Shown: in pieces, positions 56,928 through 64,000 of the stretch
How positions within the stretch are numbered: the first letter of the stretch is position 1
How the letters are laid out: each line of letters opens with the position of its first letter
The notes under the pieces: model-generated
Database searches by the model: none
Seen by the model: only the letters and a program-made list of their open reading frames with translations
Told to the model about the DNA's origin: nothing
Origin: Lasiosphaeris hirsuta
Lineage: Eukaryota > Ascomycota > Sordariomycetes > Sordariales > Lasiosphaeriaceae
Direction: 5' to 3'
DNA length: 64,000 nt
NCBI GenBank assembly: GCA_030549175.1
Contig: JAUKUA010000005.1
Span: 3,720,001-3,784,000 of the forward strand
Program-made: the position numbers and the translations under genes

Positions 56928-58494
56928 ATGGTGGCACCACAGCTGACCATTGCCGCCGCGGCCATCTTTCTGCCGTTGGCATTCGGCAGGGAGATGCCTG
57001 TCAACATGCAGCTGAAGGCAAAGCTTTATGATAACGGAGCGCGAATGGGGCAAATTCTCGCACTCAAGAATGTAACAGCTAGATTTATTATGCCTTACTG
57101 AAAGTGTTGGCGTTGCACTTGGCTGACATGCAAACAGCAAGTATGGGACGAGCAGAGGCAGCTGGGCGTCTTTGATACAACACAATATCAGCGCTTACAA
57201 ACGGAGGAGCCCTTTATCGCCTGCAAGAACGGCACTGCCGCCTACGTTGCCGGCGACCCAAAGTACACATTCAAGTGCAGCAACATTGATTTGTACGACT
57301 TTAAGGCGCATGACGAGCTTAACTCCACCGGCAGCGGCGCGGGCTCCTGGGGGTGGACGAGCCCGGCGGGGCGGGAATTCATCGCCATCGCACAGGAAGA
57401 CGGCACCGCCTTTGCCGAGGTGACATCCAAGGGCAAGCTCGTGTACCTCGGCCGCCTCCCGCAGTACTACAAGGCGGAGGAGTCCCTCTGGCGCGAGATC
57501 AAGGGCTACAAGAGCTACATCATCATCGGTAGCGAGGCTAAGGACCACGGTGTTCAGATCTTTGACTTGTCCAAGCTTCTGACTGTCGATCCGGCAAAGC
57601 CGGTCCTGTTCAGCAGCGAGCACGACTTGACCGCTCACTGGACCGAGGGGCTGCCGGCGGGGCGTTCGCACAATGTGGTTACCAACGAGGAGCTGAGTTA
57701 CGGCGTCGCCACGGGGTTTTCGCCGCGCAACGGCACCCTCAGGGCAGGCCTCGTCTTTTTCGACCTCACCGATCCCGCCAACCCCAAGACCATTGGCGGC
57801 ACTGGCGCCGACGGCTACGTCCACGACGCCCAGTGCCTCGTCTACCGCGGGCCCGACAAGAAATACTTTGGGCACGACGTGTGCTACGGCTACGACGAAG
57901 ACTCGCTGACCATGTAAGTCCGCTTCTTTCCGACTCCGAGTCGTGGCGTGCCAACTGACACTCGTTAGCTTTGACGTCACGGACAAGAAAAACGTCGCCA
58001 TCATCTCCAACACGTCCTACACGGGTGCCAGCTACACGCACCAGGGCTGGGTGCTCGACCCGGCGTGGCAGCAGTTCCTCATCACCGACGACGAGTACGA
58101 CGAGGTGGACGAGGTAGGCGACGCCAAGGATGGGTACCCCATCAGCTACATCTGGGATATCAGCTCGCTGGCGGCGCCCAAGCAGACGGGCCACTACAAG
58201 GGGCTGCGCCGCGGCATCGACCACAACCAGTACGTCAAGGACGGTTTCACGTACCAGAGCAACTACGGGTTAGGGTTGAGTGTCATTGATCTGCGCTCGG
58301 TTCCGTCCGACCCGACCGGGAAGAGTATCAAGGAGGCTGGATTCTTTGATATCCACCCCGAGGACGACTTCTTGCCAGGCGGTGGCAATGTGACCTTTAC
58401 CGGCACATGGAGTAATTACCCCTTTTTCCCCAGCGGGTTTATTGTTATCAACACGATGGACAGGGGAGTGTTTGTTGTGAAGCGTACTGCTTGA
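56928..58494 (+). CDS. Secreted choice-of-anchor B family protein
   Basis: Three exons, 481 residues; introns 57072-57137 and 57914-57968. A signal peptide is evident (MVAPQLTIAAAAIFLPLAFG). The body matches the choice-of-anchor B / LVIVD-repeat type: YDFKAHDELNSTGSGAGSWG, WGWTSPAGREFIAIAQEDGT, YIIIGSEAKDHGVQIFDLSK, AGRSHNVVTNEELSYGVATG, HDAQCLVYRGPDKKYFGHDV, FDVTDKKNVAIISNTSY, YTHQGWVLDPAWQQFLITDD. Repeated G-x-Q-I-F-D and F-D-V/L-x-D strands indicate a seven-bladed beta-propeller-like fold. HQGW, HD and DDE residues are invariant-looking and may bind metal. Several N-glycosylation sites (NGT, NTS, NVT) fit secretion. Exact biochemical function is not established for the family as far as I know. 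Confidence 0.88.
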
Positions 58495-60888
58495 GCCAGG
58501 GAATGAGAGCATATAGTAGAGAACCTATCGCTTGATACCATACTTACTTGGGTTTTCATCAGCGTGAGACATTGTAGGAGCAAGGGCTAACACCAACTTG
58601 AGTGGCTCGCTTCTCTCGCTTGAGGTATGCACACTCTCTCAAGGTAGGTATCGGGGCAGGAACACGTTAGAGCTTGATGACATCAAGTGCCTGCACAGGC
58701 GAGGCGAGCCAGATGGGATGGGATCGGAAGAAAAAAACCCGAACCTGAATGTGAAGCTCGAACCAGGAGTCATCGACATACCTACATCAGACAAGCCACA
58801 ACTCCCGTTCCTATTCGCCGCCCGCGAGCGAGGAGGAGGAGGTGCGCAGAGGTCGACGTCTTCGTGCGCCGGCAGCACATGCTGCTTGTCTTGGGAACGA
58901 GAGCCGAATTCATCAAGGCTTGTGAAGTCACCGAGGCCGGCGCGGATGAGGGGGGGGGGTGTGGTGCTCCGCGACCTGGTGTTTTCGCACCGCGAGGAGC
59001 TGGATTATACTTTGGACCGGAAAACTGACAGCTACTGTCCCGTCGTTACGAGGCTTGGGCTCCACTTCCTCAAGCAACATGTTGGACATGAGCAGCCTCT
59101 CGCGACGCACCTTCCTCCGCCGGACGTTTGGTGCGATAGACCGCAGGGTCAATTCAGAAGCACAGATCCAAGTCCAGCGCAAACAGCCGAACCTGCTGCC
59201 TGGCATCGAACCTAGATACACATTTCTTGCCCACGACGACTTTCTATTTAGCAGTGACCCATTCGGACTTCTCGTTGAGCAATAGTCAGTTACGAAGCAC
59301 TCCTGCGAGAGCTCTAAGCGACCTCGTATCCGAGGCATGGGGCGGCCCCGAGGAGGCGGGTCTCCTGCAGTGCCTTGTAGCCAACGACGTGATTAGACTG
59401 CGGGAGAGAGGTTGGGTGTTCTGGGATCGGTCTCGTTTGTCTCGGATTGTGAATCTGAGTGGGCGCTATGGACGGGGGGGGGGGGGGAGGGGGACATATG
59501 ACCATATGTCGAGATGGTTTTTCGAGGCAGAGGGTGGTGCCCCGCCTCAAACATTGCACGACTACCTTGTCAGTCTTGCGAAAGAAATGCGTGTCAACCG
59601 TACGAAACGGGAATCGCAGATCCTCCCCGAGCTCCGGAGCAGTGCGCCCCAAGAGGAGTGGACGAAGATCAAGCTACTAGCTTCCCCTTGCGCGCCAGTT
59701 CAGCAGATCATAGATCGTAAGCAGGAATATCACGATCGATCCACTGATCAACCTCATAGCAGCGGGGTTCCCCACAGCCCCGAGTCCCGCAATGGCCAGC
59801 GAAAGATGGTGAGGGGAATAGGGGGACACGGGGACAACGAGACAAGGTGACAAGGTGGAAGCCATTGACAACTCCTTGACCAGTAGCGGCCTCGGATGCG
59901 AAAGCGGAATTGGAGATCGGATAAGAGCGGCTCAGGAGCGAGCAAGGGGATTTGGAGACTTTATACACTCTCGCACGTTGGACAACTTATGCTTTGACCC
60001 CTCGCTTGTGGAGCGTTCCGTGTCTTCGGAGCGGTGAGGAGGCGTAGAAAGCAAACGAGCGAAAAAAGACAGGCGATGGAGTGCAATTGATGAGAAATCA
60101 TTTGAAGCATCAATTTGCAAAGTCCTTCTTCAAAATAAGTGCCGGGGGAATGAAGCAGTCGATAACGGCCGGCTGCGGGGAGAGTCTCTTCGGCTCGATC
60201 CCCCAACCCGGCATCCGTTGGTCCTTGGCCCTTCGACCCGCCTGTCGCCGAACTTCGGGCGACATTGTCACAGGGACAGGCGTTTGACGCTGTTATGTAA
60301 CTTGATGTCTTCCAAAAAAAAAAACAAACAAGAACACCATCCAATTACCTGGCAAGAAAAGACATGGGCGGTCAAATCCTGATGGCACAGACGTCATGCG
60401 AATTATACAGCCCTGACCTTAAGCCGAAACGCTCGGGAGGCTCGGCTGTCCAGAAAGCAAATAAATAGCAGGTTGTCAGCACCAGCTTGTTCTTTCTGTC
60501 CCAATGCTTAATTTCCTGCCCTTTGTTTGTCACATGCACCGCCTTCTGCTTTCAGATGCCATTCTTGTCGACCGGACAGGGATCTGGCAGCGCAAAAGAC
60601 AATAAAGGCGGGAGAAGGATCGGGAACCCAGGATAACAACGTCCGGTTCGGGATTCGGCTGGGGTGAAAGTCGAGAAACCAGCATCGGGGATAAGGCATT
60701 CTCCAGCTGTGCCGTCTCCATTGCCAGGGCCAAGTCGGTTTGGTGGGTACAGCAGGGGACGACACCCATACGTCAATAACTCTCACCGGTGGGACCACCC
60801 TAGAGCCTGCCCGCAAATCGGTGCAGTTGCCCATTGGAGGGAAAGGCAAACTACCTTGACTTCTCCATCCCACGTTTTACTTGCCGCG
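58495..60888. other. Intergenic region with doubtful frames
   Basis: No gene is firmly supported. A plus-strand frame at 59227-59850 (SDLVSEAWGGPEEAGLLQCL, then RLRERGWVFWDRSRLSRI) looks partly coding but has no ATG start and runs through a G14 tract (59474-59487); it may be a gene fragment. The 58598-59215 frame has no known domain. Confidence 0.4.
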
Positions 60889-63286
60889 ATGCCGCTGTTG
60901 CGGGCGACCCCGCCTCGAGCGACGTCCACCAGGGTCACCAAGACCTTCCAGTCGTCTCACTCTCCCACATGCCGCCGTGCCGTCTCCATAGCGGCGTCAT
61001 CTGGGACCGGGGGAGCTGCACCAAGAAAGGGGCGTTGGCTCCTGTCGTCGTCCATTGCAGCATGCCGACCGCAGGGTGCTGGAGTTATTGGGCCGGGGCA
61101 AGGCACGGCTCTCATTTACCCGAGCAGCGGCAGCGGCAGCGGCAGGGGCACCAGAAGCTTGATGATAAATTCCAAGCACATGGCCAGCGCGCTTGCTTCT
61201 CAGGGTACACGCGACCTTTTACCACGACAGTCTGTGCCCGGGGATAGCTTCAATTTACCGCACCCAGGCCAATTGCACAGCAGCAGATCGGCACCGACCC
61301 GCGCTCTCACAACACAACACTCCGAGGGGCCTCCGGCAACCAAGTCCAAGATGTACACAACATCATTCGCCTTTTTCGAGGCGCTATGGGCCGCCGGCGT
61401 CACACACTGCTTTGTGAACCTGGGGTCAGACCACCCGAGCATCATCGAGGCCATGGTCAAGGGGGCGCGCGAGAAGAAGGATAGGTTCCCGCGGATCATT
61501 ACATGCCCCAATGAGGTAACTGGCCAACACCCCACCTCGCTGGTATTCGTGGGTTTGAGAGGACGCTGTAGGGAATGCTGACATTCAAGGCAGATGGTCG
61601 CCATGTCCATGGCCGATGGCTATGCTCGTCTCACAAACAAGCCGCAGTGCGTCATCGTGCACGTTGATGTCGGAACTCAGGGTCTAGGTGCCGCCGTGCA
61701 CAACGCCAGCAGTGGACGAGCACCCATCCTGCTCTTCGCAGGGTTGTCGCCGTTTACGCAAGAGGGAGAAATGCGCGGGTCGCGAACCGAGTATATCCAC
61801 TGGATCCAAGACGTGCCCGACCAGAAACAAATCGTAGCGCAGTACTGTCGATATTCGGCGGAGCTCAAGACGGGCCTCAATGTCAAGCAAATGGTCAACC
61901 GCGCGCTGCAATTTGCGCAGTCGGCACCCCAAGGCCCCGTCTACCTGTGCGGCGCACGGGAGGTCATGGAAATGGATATTGAGCCCTACGAAATTCGCCA
62001 GGAGATGTGGAAGCCGGTTGAGCTGGGTGGGCTGCCGAAATCGGCCGTTGAGGACATTGCGGAGGCGCTCGCTGGTGCCAAGGAGCCGCTGCTCATCACA
62101 GGATATGTTGGGCGGAACCACGCCGCCGCGCCAGCACTTGTTGATTTGGCGAACACAGTCAAGGGTTTGCGGGTTCTTGATACTGGTGGCAGCGATATGT
62201 GCTTCCCGGCTGACCACCCGGCGTGGCTGGGACTTCGGTTTGGTAACGAAGCCGCGATTCGGACGGCAGATGTTATTATCGTGCTGGACTGTGATGTCCC
62301 CTGGATCCCGACACAGTGTAAGCCAAGGGAGGATGCCAAGATTTTCCACGTCGATGTCGACCCGCTGAAGCAGGTCATGCCCGTGTTTTATATCCAGGCT
62401 CAGGCCCGGTATCGCGCCGATGCCATTACGACAATTCAGCAAGTGCTCGAGCAGCTGAAGTCGAACGAGGCCCTGAGGGCTAAATTGGAAAACGAGGAGA
62501 GCGACAAGAGGTGGAAGGCGATGGAGGCATCTTACACAGAGCGGCTGCAGACGATCGCGTCCAAGGCACAACCACTGGAAGATGGCGGATTCGGAACCGG
62601 TCACCTCTGCGCTAAGCTGAAGGAGCTGTGTCCCCAAGACACCATCTGGGCCATTGAAGCAGTTACTAACACGGCGTTTGTGCACGACAACCTCCAGCCG
62701 ACAATTCCCGGATCTTGGATCAACTGCGGCGGCGGCGGACTCGGCTGGTCTGGCGGCGGCACGCTAGGCATCAAGCTGGCGTCGGAGTACGAGGCCAAGC
62801 TAAAGGGTGAGAAGGGAAAGTTTGTGGTTCAGATCGTGGGAGACGGCACCTTTCTATTCTCGGTGCCTGGCAGTGTGTACTGGATCTCACGACGGTACAA
62901 CATTCCGGTCTTGACTATTGTCTTGAACAACAAGGGTAAGTAAAGTTCGGGCCTTTTTTTGCTGCGGGGCTTGACGGCTCTTCCACCCGCCATCCGTCGC
63001 TTGGAATCTCTGACTGACAGTTGCAGGTTGGAATGCGCCCCGGAAGTCGTTGGAGCTGGTCCACCCTCACGGGCTGGGGTCGCAGTCGACGAATGAGGAG
63101 ATTAATATCTCGTTCGACCCGGTACCGGACTACTCAGGCATCGCTAAGGCGGCGGCCGGCGGAGGTCTGTATGCCGCAAAGGTTGACAAGGCAGTGGATC
63201 TGGAGAATGCGCTGGCGAGAGCGATCGAGGCGGTTCAAGGTGGTCAGACTGCCGTGTTGGATTGCAAGGTTGCGTTGGGGTGCTAG
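60889..63286 (+). CDS. ThDP-dependent enzyme (acetolactate synthase-like)
   Basis: Three exons, 742 residues; introns 61516-61593 and 62936-63026. Starts MPLLRATPPRATSTRVTKTF; the first 150 residues are Arg/Ser/Gly-rich with few acids, like a mitochondrial presequence plus spacer, and the conserved enzyme begins at MYTTSFAFFEALWAAGVTHC (about residue 154). The ThDP-activating Glu is in CPNE-MVAMSMADGYAR, spanning intron 1. The central domain reads EPLLITGYVGRNHAAAPALV. The C-terminal ThDP/Mg site is VVQIVGDGTFLFSVPGSVYW ending NNKGWNAPRKS (the GDG...N motif). The closest pattern is the fungal thiamine pyrophosphate enzymes often named acetolactate synthase or benzoylformate-decarboxylase-like. 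HCFVNLGSDHP and QGLGAAVHNASSGRAPILLF suggest a decarboxylase/lyase; true ILV2 function is not implied. Substrate unknown. Confidence 0.88.
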
Positions 63287-64000
63287 TTATGCTGCTCCGC
63301 GTCCTCTTCTGCAGAGTTCCGTCTTCACTGTACTCGTTCGAGCGCAATACATAACGCGGTCCTTCCTCACTGGCGTGCCAATAGTCTAGTTGCGTGGGGG
63401 TGATCCATCCAGCACACCTATGGCCCGCGAATGCATGCTATTTGCTGCCTGTGTGCGGGGAATTATCACCATCCAGGCAAGGCGTGCGTGCTACCCGAGA
63501 CACCACAAGACAGCCGTCAGAATATCGAAGTGTGGCAAGCAGGCAAGCCGGGCGTAGATGAATTTGTTTGCCGGAGGGGGGCATGCAGTAGCTCGACCCG
63601 TCGTCCGCCTCGGGCTGACGAGAAAGACGGATATGGTCCTATGATATGCCGATGATCAACTGCCATTCTGTGCGCTCCGCCGAGGACTCGGTCGGGGTTG
63701 AGGAGTCTCGACGCTTGGCCCCTCGGGTCCGCATGCGCCAAGGGTCCTCTACCGTAGTAGGGGTCTTTGAAGATGCCACATGTGCCAACAGAGCGTGTGC
63801 CGTTGCCCCCGGTTCGGTCAATCTTGCCCTGCGACCCCTGCCAGCCGGCGCGACAACCGTTAAAACAAGCTGAGTCTGAGCTAGGCTCCCGCGGTAATGC
63901 GGAAACTGACATTCTGCCGCACATACTTAAGCTAGACCCATCGCTGGTCGCTTCGATAAAAGGGCCTGCTTTCTTCTTCTGCTGAGTCTAGGCTTCCTGG
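63287..64000. other. Downstream region, no gene seen
   Basis: Short overlapping frames only, up to the window end. Confidence 0.45.

Noticed and set aside
57195..58013. 272-residue minus-strand ORF
   Set aside because: Mirror frame of the choice-of-anchor B gene.
58598..59215. 205-residue plus-strand ORF
   Set aside because: No domain, no start context, and composition like the surrounding intergenic DNA.
61684..62685. 333-residue minus-strand ORF
   Set aside because: Mirror frame of the ThDP enzyme exon 2.

Overview
The window reads as nuclear DNA of a filamentous ascomycete (Pezizomycotina, most likely Sordariomycetes; inferred from gene content and gene structure, not from a marker gene). 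Coding genes have short GT-AG introns of about 50-130 nt with CTRAY branch sites. The gene families are typical of these fungi: HET domain, ankyrin-CorA proteins, DUF3176, an AIF2-like flavoprotein, Ctr copper transporter and choice-of-anchor B protein. The pseudogenes carry C-to-T type stop codons of the kind left by repeat-induced point mutation (RIP). Gene density is low, with long empty stretches, mononucleotide G/C tracts and decayed elements, as in an accessory or subtelomere-like region.

Layout: 0.8-3.3 kb AAA+ ATPase (-). 3.8-5.6 kb fungal NLR-like N-terminal-domain protein (+). 6.1-6.6 kb candidate small secreted protein (-). 7.2-8.7 kb two decayed genes (-), a TDT/malic-acid-transporter relic and a broken member of an uncharacterised fungal family. 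9.6-11.0 kb orphan gene (-). 12.3-14.2 kb HET protein (+). 16.4-17.1 kb doubtful small membrane protein with an internal tandem repeat. 18.2-19.4 kb FAD/NAD oxidoreductase (-). 20.3-21.3 kb F-box pseudogene (-). 23.5-29.5 kb an eight-exon, about 1,821-residue protein joining a degenerate alpha/beta-hydrolase, ankyrins and a CorA-like membrane end (+). 29.6-30.3 kb small candidate gene (-). 31.3-31.8 kb Cys-rich PPSY protein (-) preceded by a 14-bp minisatellite. 32.8-33.7 kb F-box protein (+). 38.0-39.7 kb trypsin-like peptidase (-). 42.2-44.0 kb frame-broken second CorA-like gene (+). 44.6-45.9 kb DUF3176-type pseudogene (-). 46.3-49.0 kb a PIF/Harbinger transposon with both terminal inverted repeats. 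51.3-52.8 kb LRR-like protein (+). 53.5-54.2 kb copper transporter (+). 54.5 kb tRNA-Phe with intron (-). 56.9-58.5 kb secreted choice-of-anchor B protein (+). 60.9-63.3 kb ThDP-dependent enzyme (+).

Functionally the ends of the window carry housekeeping-like genes (copper uptake, ThDP enzyme, secreted beta-propeller-like protein, tRNA). The middle is enriched for self/non-self recognition architectures (HET, NLR-like N-terminal domain, ankyrin-CorA fusion, F-box and LRR genes) mixed with mutated relics and a transposon. Exon boundaries were worked out by hand from splice consensus and reading frame; those I could not close are flagged.
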